Below, piece after piece: positions 44,315-54,801 of a DNA stretch of 64,000 bases. This stretch comes from Bdellovibrionota bacterium (GTDB lineage Bacteria; Bdellovibrionota; Bdellovibrionia; Bdellovibrionales; JAMPXM01), in contig CAUJGS010000040.1 of the NCBI GenBank assembly GCA_963170185.1, positions 1 through 64,000 on the forward strand, given 5' to 3'. The stretch's first letter is position 1, and each line of letters opens with the position of its first letter. Made by a program: the position numbers and the translations under genes. The notes beneath the pieces are model-generated. The model had not been told where the DNA came from and searched no databases. It saw only the letters and a list, made by a program, of their open reading frames with translations.

Positions 44315-46837
44315 GTGGGTTCTATACATGGACTGTTTATCGATGCTGGTGGAGGTGCCGCGCTCGCGGGCCTCTCGACCGGAATTTGGGCGGCGATTTT
44401 TGCCGCACTAGTGGTTGTGTTCGGCTACGTCGGTGTGCCGTTCTTCGTGTGGACGGTTCTCATCGCACTGGCACTTGTCGGATTCGGAGCGCCGATTCCC
44501 GTGATCGCGGTCGGAGCGGTTTTGCTTCTGATCTTCAACGTCCCTCCCATCCGTCGTGTGGTTGTATCGGGCCTCGTGATGAAGATCTTAAAAGGCATCA
44601 TGCCCGCGATCTCCGACACCGAGCGCATCGCCCTGGAAGCTGGTACAGTTGGCGCCGAAGGTGAGCTCTTCAGCGGAAGCCCGAACTTCAAAAAGCTGAT
44701 GGAAGAGCCGTATCCCGATCTCACGGCAGAAGAAAAAGCCTTCCTCAATGGTCCGGTCGAAAAGCTTTGCGAAGCCATCGACGACTGGGAAATCTGGGAA
44801 GAGCGCGACATTCCTCAAGCCGCATGGGACATCATCAAAAAAGAAAAGTTCCTCGGCATGATCATTCCAAAAGAGTACGGTGGACTCGGCTTCTCCGCGC
44901 TCGCGCACTCTGAAGTCATCAAGAAGGTTTCGTCTCGCTCGGTTCCGGCGTGTATCAGCATCATGGTTCCAAACTCACTTGGACCAGCCGAACTCCTCGT
45001 TCACTACGGAACAGAAGAACAGAAAAAGAAAATGCTCCCTCGCCTCGCAAATGGCGAAGAGATTCCATGTTTCGCTCTCACCGAGCCAGGCGCGGGATCA
45101 GACGCGGGCTCACTAACAGCGGAAGGCGTGCTCTTTAAAGGCGACGACGGCAAGCTGTACATGAAGCTCAACTGGAACAAGCGCTACATCACGCTCGCGG
45201 CGATTTCGACCATCCTCGGTCTCGCGTTCCGCCTGAAAGATCCTCAAAATCTTCTCGGCAAAGGCGAAGACCTCGGCATCACGGCGGCACTCATTCCAAC
45301 AAAAACTCCTGGAGTTGTCGTTGGTCGCAGACACGATCCGCTTGGCACACCGTTTTACAACTGTCCAACTCAAGGCAAGGACGTCGTCGTTTCCGTCGAC
45401 ACCATTGTCGGTGGCATCGAAGGTGCCGGTCGTGGTTGGTTGATGCTGATGGAGTGTTTGGCCGCTGGTCGCGGGATCTCGCTTCCCGCGCAGTCCGCAG
45501 GCGGTACAGCGACCGTCACACGAGTCGTCAGCTCCTACGCCTCGATCCGCAAACAGTTCGGTTTCCCAATCGGCATGATGGAAGGCGTGGAAGAACCCAT
45601 CGCCAGAATCGCCGGCTTCAACTACATGATCGAAGCCATGCGTAAGTACACGCTCGGCGCTCTCGACAAAGGCATCAAGCCAGCCGTTACGACAGCGATG
45701 GCAAAATACAACGCGACCGAAATCGGCCGCAAAGTCATCAATGATGGCATGGACGTGGTCGGTGGTTCGGGGATCTCTCTCGGACCTAAGAACTTGCTCG
45801 GCCATCTCTACATCGCAACTCCAATCGGTATCACGGTTGAAGGTGCGAACATCATGACTCGTACGCTGATCATTTTCGGTCAGGGTGCGATGCGCGCTCA
45901 CCCGTTTGCCTTCAAAGAAGTCGACGCCATCGGACGCGGCGACCTCGTGACATTCGATGCCGCCTTCTGGGGTCACATCGGACACATCACAAAGAACCTC
46001 TTCCGCGCGGTTGTTCTGTCTTGGACACGCGGCCTTGTATCCTTGAGCCCGGTCGGCGGTTCAACAGCTCGCTACTACCGCAAGCTTTCTTGGGCTTCGG
46101 CGACGTTTGCGATCATGTCCGACATCGCGATGGGCTCGCTCGGTGGATCACTAAAGAGTAAGCAGATGATCACTGGTCGTTTCGCCGACATCCTTTCTTG
46201 GATGTACATCGGAACGTCGGTACTCCGTCGTTACGAAGCCGAAGGCCGTCGCAAAGAAGATCTTCCTTTTGTCCACTACACGATGAACCACGCGCTTTAC
46301 GAAATCCAAAAAGCGTTCGACGGAATCTTTGCGAACCTCACGGTTCCCGGGCTTTCGTGGTTCTTCCGCTATGTCGTACGCGTTTGGTCGAACGTGAATG
46401 CACTGGCGGGCGAGGCCGATGACCGTCACGTCCATAAGATCGCTTCGATGATCTTGGCCGACTCCGAGGTACGCATCCGTCACACCGACGGCATCTATAT
46501 TCCGCAAAACTCCGTCGAACAGATGGGGAAACTGGAAGAGACCTTCAAGGTCGTCAAACGTGCGGAAGTCATCGAACGCAAGATGCGCAAAGCCGTACGC
46601 GATCGTCAGATTCCGAAAGCCAAGGGCCGCGCTCTTATCGAGTCGGCGATGGCCAAGGGCATTATCACCAAAGAGGAGTATCAAGACGTGATTCGCGCCG
46701 ACGAGCTTCGCACCGAGGCCATCCAGGTCGATTCGTTCACGCAAGAGGAATACTTGGGCCACGCCTCCAAAGGCACTGCTCGCCTAGCGAAATCCGGCGG
46801 CGGTTCGGCAGGCTTCGCAAGCGCGATCAACAAGTAA
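44315..46837 (+). CDS. fadE: Acyl-CoA dehydrogenase, FadE type
   Basis: N-terminal TM segments, CFALTEPGAGSDAGS, VGGSGISLGPKNLLGHLYIATPIGITVEGANIMTRTLIIFGQGAMRAHPF. Confidence 0.92.
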   Translation: MGSIHGLFIDAGGGAALAGLSTGIWAAIFAALVVVFGYVGVPFFVWTVLIALALVGFGAPIPVIAVGAVLLLIFNVPPIRRVVVSGLVMKILKGIMPAISDTERIALEAGTVGAEGELFSGSPNFKKLMEEPYPDLTAEEKAFLNGPVEKLCEAIDDWEIWEERDIPQAAWDIIKKEKFLGMIIPKEYGGLGFSALAHSEVIKKVSSRSVPACISIMVPNSLGPAELLVHYGTEEQKKKMLPRLANGEEIPCFALTEPGAGSDAGSLTAEGVLFKGDDGKLYMKLNWNKRYITLAAISTILGLAFRLKDPQNLLGKGEDLGITAALIPTKTPGVVVGRRHDPLGTPFYNCPTQGKDVVVSVDTIVGGIEGAGRGWLMLMECLAAGRGISLPAQSAGGTATVTRVVSSYASIRKQFGFPIGMMEGVEEPIARIAGFNYMIEAMRKYTLGALDKGIKPAVTTAMAKYNATEIGRKVINDGMDVVGGSGISLGPKNLLGHLYIATPIGITVEGANIMTRTLIIFGQGAMRAHPFAFKEVDAIGRGDLVTFDAAFWGHIGHITKNLFRAVVLSWTRGLVSLSPVGGSTARYYRKLSWASATFAIMSDIAMGSLGGSLKSKQMITGRFADILSWMYIGTSVLRRYEAEGRRKEDLPFVHYTMNHALYEIQKAFDGIFANLTVPGLSWFFRYVVRVWSNVNALAGEADDRHVHKIASMILADSEVRIRHTDGIYIPQNSVEQMGKLEETFKVVKRAEVIERKMRKAVRDRQIPKAKGRALIESAMAKGIITKEEYQDVIRADELRTEAIQVDSFTQEEYLGHASKGTARLAKSGGGSAGFASAINK

Positions 46838-46883
46838 CCCTGTGGCAAGAGCCCTTTCCAGGCTCGGGCCGATCTGAAAAAGC

Positions 46884-46914
46884 AAAAGCCCAGGACCTAA
46901 AATCCTGGGCTTTT
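46884..46914. terminator. Bidirectional Rho-independent terminator
   Basis: aaaagcccagga-cctaaaa-tcctgggctttt, 12-bp perfect stem with flanking A and T runs, between convergent genes. Confidence 0.9.
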
Positions 46915-46958
46915 TCATGCCCGCATTACGCGGTGCAAATCAGAAAACAAGGAGGTAC

Positions 46959-47816
46959 CTAGAAGCAGCTGCGGGAGAGATAGGCGGCTTGGCCTGATTT
47001 GCTGTAGACCTTCCAGTAGCTATTGTCGCCGGCATCTTCAACCCAAAGTTTTCGACTAGCCTTGGTTTGCCCAATGGAGTCACCGGCACCAGGCGCCGAC
47101 TCCATCGCGCAATCACGAGACGTCGTGACATACTGGCCACCAGCGTATTTGATGCTCGCGACTTTGCGGGACTTCTTACCGGCCTTGTCCGCCGACTTCT
47201 TTTTCGAAGACTTCTTCGCGTCGCCAACTTTTTTGCCTTTGGATTTTTCAGACTTAGAAGCCGTCTTCGTCGCCTTGGCGGATTTATTCTTAGCCGTCTT
47301 TTTGTCCGACTTAACAGCTTTCGAAGTTTTCGCCGCCTTCGCCGCGACAGACTTTTTCGCAGCCTTTTCCACTTTCTTCACCGGCTTTTCAGGAACAGCC
47401 TGAGTTTCCGCAACCGGAACTACAGGCGCATCCTGCATCGTCGATTCAACCTGTGGTGCCGTCGTGTCGATCACATTCGGAGTTCCCGCGTCGGCTGTAC
47501 CAGATTTACCGGCGTTGAAATCCGCGTCGAAATCCAGGCCCACACCCGAATCCGATCCCACCGATGGCTCGGAGCTTGTCGCTCCAAAAGCCGCGCCGTC
47601 CGCAGGTGTTTCCACTGGCGTTGGTTTTTCGAAATCACCTTCACCCTCGTCGATAAACACATCGGCCGCGAAAACATTGTTCGACGTCCAAGCATTGAAC
47701 ACCGTCGCCACGGTAAGTGCCGCAATCGCCGCCAGTAGCCAACGAACAAAAAGATGTCGCAAGGACTTCTCTAGGTTGGGTGTCGATCCAGGTGCCGATC
47801 CATGGGATTCACTCAT
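46959..47816 (-). CDS. Membrane-anchored protein with Lys/Ala/Ser-rich region and SH3-like C-terminus
   Basis: Single TM (LFVRWLLAAIAALTVATVFNAW); KKVEKAAKKSVAAKAAKTSKAVKSDKKTAKNKSAKATKTASK; C-terminal KLWVEDAGDNSYWKVYSKSGQAAYLSRSCF. Confidence 0.75.
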   Translation of the reverse strand: MSESHGSAPGSTPNLEKSLRHLFVRWLLAAIAALTVATVFNAWTSNNVFAADVFIDEGEGDFEKPTPVETPADGAAFGATSSEPSVGSDSGVGLDFDADFNAGKSGTADAGTPNVIDTTAPQVESTMQDAPVVPVAETQAVPEKPVKKVEKAAKKSVAAKAAKTSKAVKSDKKTAKNKSAKATKTASKSEKSKGKKVGDAKKSSKKKSADKAGKKSRKVASIKYAGGQYVTTSRDCAMESAPGAGDSIGQTKASRKLWVEDAGDNSYWKVYSKSGQAAYLSRSCF

Positions 47817-47933
47817 GTTTACTCCTCGGAAACTCATCTCTCCAAAAAACATTCCCTAGGAGTTATCGGCTTGAATTTGCTTCGAAATGAGAGCCCTCGG
47901 CCTCAGTCGAGAAAGGACTCGGCTTCGGTCTGG

Positions 47934-48644
47934 TCAGTTTGGAATTTCGGCAAACCACGCTCGTCTTTGAATCGCCGATTGGCGGTAACGAACATAATGT
48001 GAGGGTTTATCGATTCTCAGTTTTCGCGGGTTCGGCAAAACCGCGATGATCAACGCCGCCTCACTCGAAGTGAGCTTGCTTGCGGGTTTTTTAAAGAACT
48101 TCTGGGCAGCCGCCTCGACGCCATAGACACCATTCCCGAACTCGATGACGTTGAGATAGACCTCAAGAATTCGCTTCTTCGACCAAAACATCTCGATCCA
48201 AACCGTGAACCAAGCCTCAAGCCCTTTTCGAAGCCAGTTTCTGCTGGGCCATAAAAACACATTCTTCGCGGTCTGTTGCGTGATCGTGCTTGCGCCACGA
48301 ATACGGCCTTTTCCTCGCTTCTCAACACGACGGTTGGCCTCCATGGCCTTCTGAATCGCATCGAAATCAAACCCGCTATGCTCAGCGAAGCGAAAATCTT
48401 CCGAGGCGATCGCCGACCTCACCACGTGCGGCGAAATCTGGTCGAGGCTCACCCAGGTTTTATCAAAGCGCGGACGTTCACCTGAAAGCACAGCTTGCGT
48501 GGCGCGGATTCCCGCCAAAGGCGTGATCAACACCGGCAGGACCGAGAACAGCAATACCGAAACAATCGAGGCCAATGCTCCAAAACAAGCCACTCGAAGA
48601 GCCCGGCGAAGCATATTCTTAAAAAGAGACCCAAACGACCGCAT
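47934..48644 (-). CDS. mtgA: Monofunctional biosynthetic peptidoglycan transglycosylase
   Basis: VRSAIASEDFRFAEHSGFD, GASTITQQTAKNVFLWPSRNWLRKGLEAWFTVWIEMFWSKKRILEVYLNVIEFGNGVYG. Confidence 0.95.
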   Translation of the reverse strand: MRSFGSLFKNMLRRALRVACFGALASIVSVLLFSVLPVLITPLAGIRATQAVLSGERPRFDKTWVSLDQISPHVVRSAIASEDFRFAEHSGFDFDAIQKAMEANRRVEKRGKGRIRGASTITQQTAKNVFLWPSRNWLRKGLEAWFTVWIEMFWSKKRILEVYLNVIEFGNGVYGVEAAAQKFFKKPASKLTSSEAALIIAVLPNPRKLRIDKPSHYVRYRQSAIQRRAWFAEIPN

Positions 48645-48804
48645 AAGCAGCCGATTTTAAAGGCATGGCTCATTGCGCGCCAGTACGCCGTCTTCCCTTG
48701 GTTTTCGCTACTAGAGCGGCTTCCCTGTCTCGCAGGTTTTACAGGGAAACTGAGAATTCCCTTGGAAGCCCACCCATTCAATCTTACCCTGATAGAATTC
48801 TGGC

Positions 48805-50637
48805 TTGACGCCAGGAGAGTCTAGCAAAGGAAAGAAACGCGAGACCGTGAAACTAACGCTCCGACCAGGCCCATCTGTCATAGCGATCCTGACCAAGTCC
48901 GCCGAGGCGCTCAACCCTCGTCGTCTCTTTCGTCAAACCGCTGTGGGAACCGGTTCAGCCGCCAAAACGGTCATGCAGGTTTCGCGACACGATCACCACA
49001 ATCTCGAGATAAAATCGGTCGTCGAGTTCGCGCGTGAGCCGCAGAAAATCACCACCGAAGTTTTTCTTTATTTCCCCAAGAGCTTTGAAATCGGCCTTGT
49101 TGGCAAAAACGAAATGGCCAAGGACTTTCGCACAAGACTAAGACTTTCGATGCCGACTCAGCACGGTTTCGAAGATGAAAACTTCATGACAGCGCTGTCT
49201 TATCTCAAACAAGCCAACTCTCGATTTGAACTCGAGACCTTGGCCAGCACGGCAATGGGAGTCGAAGTCCCTTCCGATCTGCGAGAAGGGGTGCTCGAAG
49301 CTTCAAAAGATCTGGCGGCCATCGTCGCCGAACGGCTAAAACGCTTTTCTCACGAACATGGCCGCGAATTTTTCGTCTCACAAAGCCTGCTCTCAACGCC
49401 GACGAGTCGCTCAAACGGCTTCGATCTGCTCGCGAAGAACCTGCAAGCCGTTCGTCGCAAAGTCGAACTCATGCGAGACGCGATGCGATCTCGCAGCGAA
49501 GAAGGTCGACAGCTCAATAGCCTGCTCGACGAGTACACGAGTCAGCTCTACGTGCAGTACCTCGGCGCCGTTCACGTCGAACTCCAGCGCTTCGAAAGCG
49601 AGCTTCGCACCCAGTCCGATGACCCTGATCTTGAACTCAACACAGAAAACGGCTCGACCGTCGACGGCCACGCCGGTTGCGAAGCGTCCAGGCTGCGTGT
49701 TCGACAACTGCTTCTCGCCCTTCAAGAAGATGAAGCCGTGTATCGCAAAACCAAGTGTTGGTCTTTTGATTCCGAAACCGAGCTCGAGCGTGAGCGACAT
49801 CTCATGCGGCTTAGCCAGCTAAAAAAGTTTTTCCAAAGCAAAACCTTTGTCGACGTCGCAAAAACTCAAGCGGCCCAAAGACTCAGTGAATCCACCGCAC
49901 TTGTCGGAACGGCAATTGCCGCCATCACGGCGGCAACACTCGAACAGTTTGGACGAAAAAACGTCGCTACACTGGCGTCGCAAGGTCTGATGGTCGTTGG
50001 ACTCGGTGTCATTCTCTATGTTCTTCGCGACCGCATGAAAGACTGGGCGCGCCACAAGCTGCAAGAAAAAGCGATGGTTCTGATTCCCGATTTCGAAACC
50101 ATACTCGTCGCGGGAAAAAAACGTTTCGGTTTAAGTCGAGAATGGCTGCACATTCTCCCTTCCAAATCTGTGGAGGCTGAAGTCACCGAGGCACGACACA
50201 CGGATGCGGTCGTCGAACGCAGTCTTCGTCTGCCCGAGGACGTTCTTTACCTAAGACGTGTCTTCTTCTTGGATGCGGGCTTCGACGCCGCCGATCAGAC
50301 TCGCTCACTCCACGAAAATGTGCGCCTCAATCTTGATCGCCATTTAAAGTTTATGGACGATCCGTTTAAAGACCTCACGGATCTGGAAGCCGACGGGCGC
50401 TTCGTGCTTTCACGCTCGCATCGGGTTTATCACTTTCACATGGTCACACGCACGACCTTGCTGACCGGCCCCTACGCGCGCCCTTCACGCCTTCGTGTTT
50501 GGAAACACGCCGTGATGGCCATTCTCGGAATGAAGCCCAAGCTTCCACCACCCGATCGCACGGAAATCGGCACCCATCGTGTGGTGCTCGACAAGTCTGG
50601 CATCGTGCGCGTCGAATCATGTTCGAATATGCCGTAG
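48805..50637 (+). CDS. Hypothetical protein with hydrophobic segments
   Basis: Long ORF with consistent coding character; internal hydrophobic stretch STALVGTAIAAITAATLEQFG...LASQGLMVVGLGVILYVLRD; no family recognised. Confidence 0.8.
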   Translation: MTPGESSKGKKRETVKLTLRPGPSVIAILTKSAEALNPRRLFRQTAVGTGSAAKTVMQVSRHDHHNLEIKSVVEFAREPQKITTEVFLYFPKSFEIGLVGKNEMAKDFRTRLRLSMPTQHGFEDENFMTALSYLKQANSRFELETLASTAMGVEVPSDLREGVLEASKDLAAIVAERLKRFSHEHGREFFVSQSLLSTPTSRSNGFDLLAKNLQAVRRKVELMRDAMRSRSEEGRQLNSLLDEYTSQLYVQYLGAVHVELQRFESELRTQSDDPDLELNTENGSTVDGHAGCEASRLRVRQLLLALQEDEAVYRKTKCWSFDSETELERERHLMRLSQLKKFFQSKTFVDVAKTQAAQRLSESTALVGTAIAAITAATLEQFGRKNVATLASQGLMVVGLGVILYVLRDRMKDWARHKLQEKAMVLIPDFETILVAGKKRFGLSREWLHILPSKSVEAEVTEARHTDAVVERSLRLPEDVLYLRRVFFLDAGFDAADQTRSLHENVRLNLDRHLKFMDDPFKDLTDLEADGRFVLSRSHRVYHFHMVTRTTLLTGPYARPSRLRVWKHAVMAILGMKPKLPPPDRTEIGTHRVVLDKSGIVRVESCSNMP

Positions 50638-50642
50638 GTCTG

Positions 50643-51326
50643 CTATGGGGTGAAGATGGGAGCGCGGTCGGCGGTAAGAACTCCATTTTCCAACGTAAAG
50701 AGAAAAACTGAGCCGTTGACGACGTCAATCGGCGTTTTCTCTTCCGGTAAAAGCGAATGCAGAAGTCGCCTCACAAGCCCCCCGTGCGTGGCAACCGCGA
50801 TCCGGCGAAGCCCCGAGCCGTCGGAAACTTGAGATCCCATCGTCGAATGCTGCTCACGTGCGAGATCCAAAATGGCCGCGGTCGCGCGATCGCGCACATC
50901 CGCCTTCGACTCACCTTCCGGGAACCTCGCATCCCAGGTCGACTCTCCAAGCCCGATCCACTGATTCCAAATCTCTTCACCAAACTGCGTGACCAACTCT
51001 TCGCGATTGAGACCCTCTGCTTTTCCAAGATGCGTTTCGCGAAAACGCGGGTCACGACGAATCAAAGCGTGGTCTTTCAGACGAAACGCAATCGCCGCCG
51101 TCTGCAACGCTCGCGTGAGATCGGACGAAACAAGATCTCGCTGCAAAAAGAACTCTCCGGCGCCGGCGCCTTCCCCTCCTTTTACGAAGGAGTCAAAGAA
51201 CTCACGCAGAGCTTCGGCCTGTTTCAGGCCGGTGGGATTTAAAGGGATATCCGCGCTACCTTGCATCTTCCCTTGTTTATTCCAGTCGGTCTCTCCGTGC
51301 CGAAAAAGATAGAACTCGTGCTTCAT
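50643..51326 (-). CDS. Histidine phosphatase family protein (phosphoglycerate mutase-like)
   Basis: FYLFRHGETDWNKQGKMQGSADIPLNPTG, VATHGGLVRRLL. Confidence 0.94.
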   Translation of the reverse strand: MKHEFYLFRHGETDWNKQGKMQGSADIPLNPTGLKQAEALREFFDSFVKGGEGAGAGEFFLQRDLVSSDLTRALQTAAIAFRLKDHALIRRDPRFRETHLGKAEGLNREELVTQFGEEIWNQWIGLGESTWDARFPEGESKADVRDRATAAILDLAREQHSTMGSQVSDGSGLRRIAVATHGGLVRRLLHSLLPEEKTPIDVVNGSVFLFTLENGVLTADRAPIFTP

Positions 51327-51347
51327 GACAACATCCCCAAAAACCGA

Positions 51348-51797
51348 CTACCGAAGCTTAAGATCGCCGCCGTGATCAAACGGCAATGTGAAAAGACCGA
51401 CACGCGCCTCACCGCGAACTTTATAGGCGGCCGTACCCTTGGTGATAAGATCCATCACCGACGAGAACACTTGCGAATATTGAAATGGCACCGGAATCTC
51501 CACTCGCGATGTCGATCGCGCCTGAAGCTTGGCGATCTCTTTGACCTCGGCTTTGGCGACTTCGCGCCCGCCGATCTCAAGAGCGTAGTTGAGTTCATCC
51601 ACCGTCAAAGTCACACCGTTGGGATTCGTGACATCAATGGCGATCACGGCCGTGGCGCCATCCTTTGTGGCATCTCGAACCGCTACCGAATGAAACTGCA
51701 CCTGCGGTTTCTCCAACACCGATTCCACGAGACTCTGGCAACCCAAGAGACCGATGAGGCCGAAACTCAACGCCACCACGGCTAACAGCTTTCCCAT
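51348..51797 (-). CDS. LEA type 2 (water-stress/hypersensitive)-like lipoprotein
   Basis: GLIGLLGCQSLV lipobox; AVIAIDVTNPNGVTLTVDELNYALEIGGREVAKAEV. Confidence 0.75.
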   Translation of the reverse strand: MGKLLAVVALSFGLIGLLGCQSLVESVLEKPQVQFHSVAVRDATKDGATAVIAIDVTNPNGVTLTVDELNYALEIGGREVAKAEVKEIAKLQARSTSRVEIPVPFQYSQVFSSVMDLITKGTAAYKVRGEARVGLFTLPFDHGGDLKLR

Positions 51798-51982
51798 TTT
51801 CCTCTTCTCCAAATGCCATTTTTGGCCAATTTGGGGCGCTCGCCTGACAGAACACGGCACCCTCGCCCTCACAATCTACCGCCGTCGACCATAAATCCCA
51901 ATGGATTTCGCCTCAAATAGGGGTCTCCGTCTTGCACCTTAGTGCCGGGTCGAAACTCGATTTTGATTTTTGGAGGATTACT

Positions 51983-52597
51983 ATGAAGCACATGCGAATG
52001 GCTCTCTTCACTGCTCTCTTAAGTCTCACGACCATGCAGGTCGGTTGTACGGATCGCGAAGTCGCAGCTGGTGCGGCCGGCGCGGTTATCGGCGCAATCA
52101 TTGTGGATTCTGCTCATCGCAGCCCACCACCAACACGCTCCGTTCATCGCTGTGAAGTTCGCCAACGCGAACATTGCGGTTACTACCCTGTATATGGCGG
52201 TGGCACTGTTCGCCGTTGTTCGTACCAAACAATCGACACATGCGGCGGACGTTATCGCAAAATGGGTGATAACTCGGCAGAGGCGTTGGATATCACGGAT
52301 ATCGCACAAATGTACCAACTCCAGCCAGAATCGGCTTCGAAGCTGATCATCGCTCTTGATCAAGCTCAGAAAGCACAAGACGACGCATCGGCAGCAGCTG
52401 CTTGGGCACAAATCGGCGTTGACCTTCAAGAAGCACGCAGCCTTGGAAACTCTGGCTCGCTCTCTTCGGCATCGATCGATCGTATCGCTCGCACACTCGA
52501 TCAAGACGTGAACGCGACGAACACAATGGTTAACGGAATCTTGGCGACAGCTCGTCAGCTGCAAGCCGAAAAGAACCAGAACCAAAACATGAACTGA
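51983..52597 (+). CDS. Hypothetical lipoprotein with glycine-zipper-like segment
   Basis: ATG at 51983 with GGAGG upstream; TTMQVGCTDREVAAGAAGAVIGAIIVDSA. Confidence 0.75.
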   Translation: MKHMRMALFTALLSLTTMQVGCTDREVAAGAAGAVIGAIIVDSAHRSPPPTRSVHRCEVRQREHCGYYPVYGGGTVRRCSYQTIDTCGGRYRKMGDNSAEALDITDIAQMYQLQPESASKLIIALDQAQKAQDDASAAAAWAQIGVDLQEARSLGNSGSLSSASIDRIARTLDQDVNATNTMVNGILATARQLQAEKNQNQNMN

Positions 52598-52627
52598 TCT
52601 TAGATAAGGACCGCTACATGCTGTCCA

Positions 52628-52656
52628 CGCCCGCCGTCTTCGGCGGGCGTTTTTTT
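52628..52656 (+). terminator. Rho-independent terminator
   Basis: cgcccgccg-tctt-cggcgggcg followed by ttttttt. Confidence 0.93.
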
Positions 52657-53041
52657 ATGGCGAGACCTGCCTTGTCACCTCAAGCACACGCGCCCGAAGT
52701 TTTTTTAAGCTAAACGGCTTAGGGATCAATTCTTCAAAGCGCAACGTCTTAGCATCTCCCTGATGCAATTCCGCATATCCAGAGAGCAGGAACACGTATG
52801 GAGGCGCCTTCGGATAGCGCTGACGAATTCGCGCAAGCAGAGAAACGCCGTCGCCTCCAGACATGCGCACATCGCTTAAAACAACTGTCGGTTGAAATTC
52901 CTCGAAGACCTCAAAGCCTTCGTCACCGCCACTGGCCGTTCGCACAGCGGCACCCATCGCCAGAAACTCCTCCGCGAGAATTTCTCGGAGTTCGGACTCG
53001 TCATCGACGATCAAGATCGAAACACCCTTAAGGCTCTGCAC
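52655..53041 (-). CDS. Stand-alone response-regulator receiver domain
   Basis: ILIVDDESELREILAEEF, VVLSDVRMSGGDG, ELIPKPFSLKKL. Confidence 0.92.
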   Translation of the reverse strand: MQSLKGVSILIVDDESELREILAEEFLAMGAAVRTASGGDEGFEVFEEFQPTVVLSDVRMSGGDGVSLLARIRQRYPKAPPYVFLLSGYAELHQGDAKTLRFEELIPKPFSLKKLRARVLEVTRQVSP

Positions 53042-53062
53042 CCATTCCCCTTTTTATATCCG

Positions 53063-54061
53063 CTAAATATCCGCCGGGAAATACCCGTCCGCGGAAGGGC
53101 GTTTTTCGATAACCTTCATCGAGCGCAGCTGCTCCTCGAGCTCTTGCCAGCGGGCCGCTGTCATTTTCCCGAGATCCGCCTTGTCGGCCTTTGCCGGTTC
53201 GATCAGAAGTCTTTGCGCAATCGCCATCTCCTTCATCGTCGCAAGATCGATGGAAGGATTTAGCTCATTCATTTTGGCATTGGTAAGGTCCAGAGCTTTT
53301 GGGTCGTCCAAATACAGACGCCAGCCCTGGCGAACGGTTTCCAACACGCTCTTCACCAAAGCGGGCTTCTCTTTTAAAAGCGCCCGCCGCGTGACTAAAA
53401 CCGTCGTGTAAGGGTTGAACCCGCTATCAGCCACCAAGAACGTCTTCACCTTCGCACCCTGTTTTGCCGCAAGCAAAGGCTCGGAGGTGATGAAGCATTG
53501 CTGAGAGTGGTCTTTGCGTCCCAAAAAGTTAGACACTCCACCCAAGTAAGGAACAATGGAAGCTCTCATCCCCGCCGAATAGCGAGTTTGCAGATAACGC
53601 GCATAAGGCAGTCCCTTTTGCATCGCAATCGTGCCCGGGCTCTTAAAAACATCCGCCAGCGACTCAAAACCGCGATCCGAATGAGTCATCACACCCTGGG
53701 GATTCGTTTGATACGTCGCAAACAAGGCGACGAGATCAATTCCACGCACACGAGAGACCACGATCTCATCGCCGCTGGCGAGGCCGAAATCGAACTGCCC
53801 TGAAGCGATCATCTGCACAACTGGCGTGCCCGCCCCGCCGGGTGCGATCTCAAGCTCGATACCATGTCCCTTGTCGATCTCCATGAGCGACGCCGTATAA
53901 AATCCGCCAAACTGCGGTTCCGGTTTCCAGTTGAGCGCCAGCTTCACTTTTTCCGGTGCCTTCGTCTTCGCCTGTGCGAAACATCCCATTGAGACCGCGA
54001 GAATCGACGCGATAGTCAGAGATGATAAAAACGAACGACGCAAAACAGAACACGAAATCAT
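53063..54061 (-). CDS. ABC transporter substrate-binding protein, NMT1/THI5/SsuA-like
   Basis: VKLALNWKPEPQFGGFYTA, GTPVVQMIASGQFDFGLASGDEIV; signal peptide. Confidence 0.88.
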   Translation of the reverse strand: MISCSVLRRSFLSSLTIASILAVSMGCFAQAKTKAPEKVKLALNWKPEPQFGGFYTASLMEIDKGHGIELEIAPGGAGTPVVQMIASGQFDFGLASGDEIVVSRVRGIDLVALFATYQTNPQGVMTHSDRGFESLADVFKSPGTIAMQKGLPYARYLQTRYSAGMRASIVPYLGGVSNFLGRKDHSQQCFITSEPLLAAKQGAKVKTFLVADSGFNPYTTVLVTRRALLKEKPALVKSVLETVRQGWRLYLDDPKALDLTNAKMNELNPSIDLATMKEMAIAQRLLIEPAKADKADLGKMTAARWQELEEQLRSMKVIEKRPSADGYFPADI

Positions 54062-54801
54062 TTCGGAACCCTCATCCATGAACGCAAGAAGAGCTTAGAC
54101 ACTAGATCAATCAATCCCACGAGAGCCAATCCTAAAAAGGATGACAGAAGCACCGCTGCAAAGACTTTATCGAGCCTCTGCTGCGTTCTCGCGGCATCTA
54201 CAACCTCGCCCAGACCTCCACCGGCAACAAATTCGCCAACGACCGCACCGATCACAGCCAAACCAGCCGCGATTTTTAGCCCCGTAAAAATCGACGGCAT
54301 CGCCGTCGGTAGACGTAGTTTCCACAATGTTTGAAACCGAGAGGCTTTGTGCAATCGAAAGAGATCCAAAAGCATCGGGTCTGGCGCCAAGAGGCCGGCG
54401 ATCGAATTGGCGATCATTGGAAAAACTGAAACGATAAACGCACTTGCCATCACCGTCGGTCGACCAAATCCGAACCAAATCACCAACACCGGCGCCAGCG
54501 CAATAATCGGCACCGTCTGAAAGAAAACCGCGTAAGGCAAAAACGCATGACGAAGTCTCTCCGAGAGAGAAAGCACGACGGCCGCGAAAAGACCAAGCGT
54601 TAAACTCAAAAGAAGTCCAAGCACCGCCGCGATCGTTGTCGACTCAAGACCACCCAAAAGTTCTTTGTGATCGCGAACCAGCGAAACCAACACATCGGAA
54701 GTCGCCGGTAAGAGATAAGACGGCACAATCTCCGTTCTCACCAAAACTTCGACAACGAGACCCAGCGCTAGAAATGGAATCCAGGGTAAAAGGAAATTCA
54801 A
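54058..54801 (-). CDS. ABC transporter permease
   Basis: TM pattern with RLHKASRFQTLWKLRLPTAMPSIFTGLKIAAGLAVIGAVVGEF EAA-loop motif. Confidence 0.93.
   Translation of the reverse strand: MNFLLPWIPFLALGLVVEVLVRTEIVPSYLLPATSDVLVSLVRDHKELLGGLESTTIAAVLGLLLSLTLGLFAAVVLSLSERLRHAFLPYAVFFQTVPIIALAPVLVIWFGFGRPTVMASAFIVSVFPMIANSIAGLLAPDPMLLDLFRLHKASRFQTLWKLRLPTAMPSIFTGLKIAAGLAVIGAVVGEFVAGGGLGEVVDAARTQQRLDKVFAAVLLSSFLGLALVGLIDLVSKLFLRSWMRVPK

Noticed and set aside
45113-45985. 290-aa minus-strand ORF
   Set aside because: Antisense to fadE; no domain and no ribosome-binding context.
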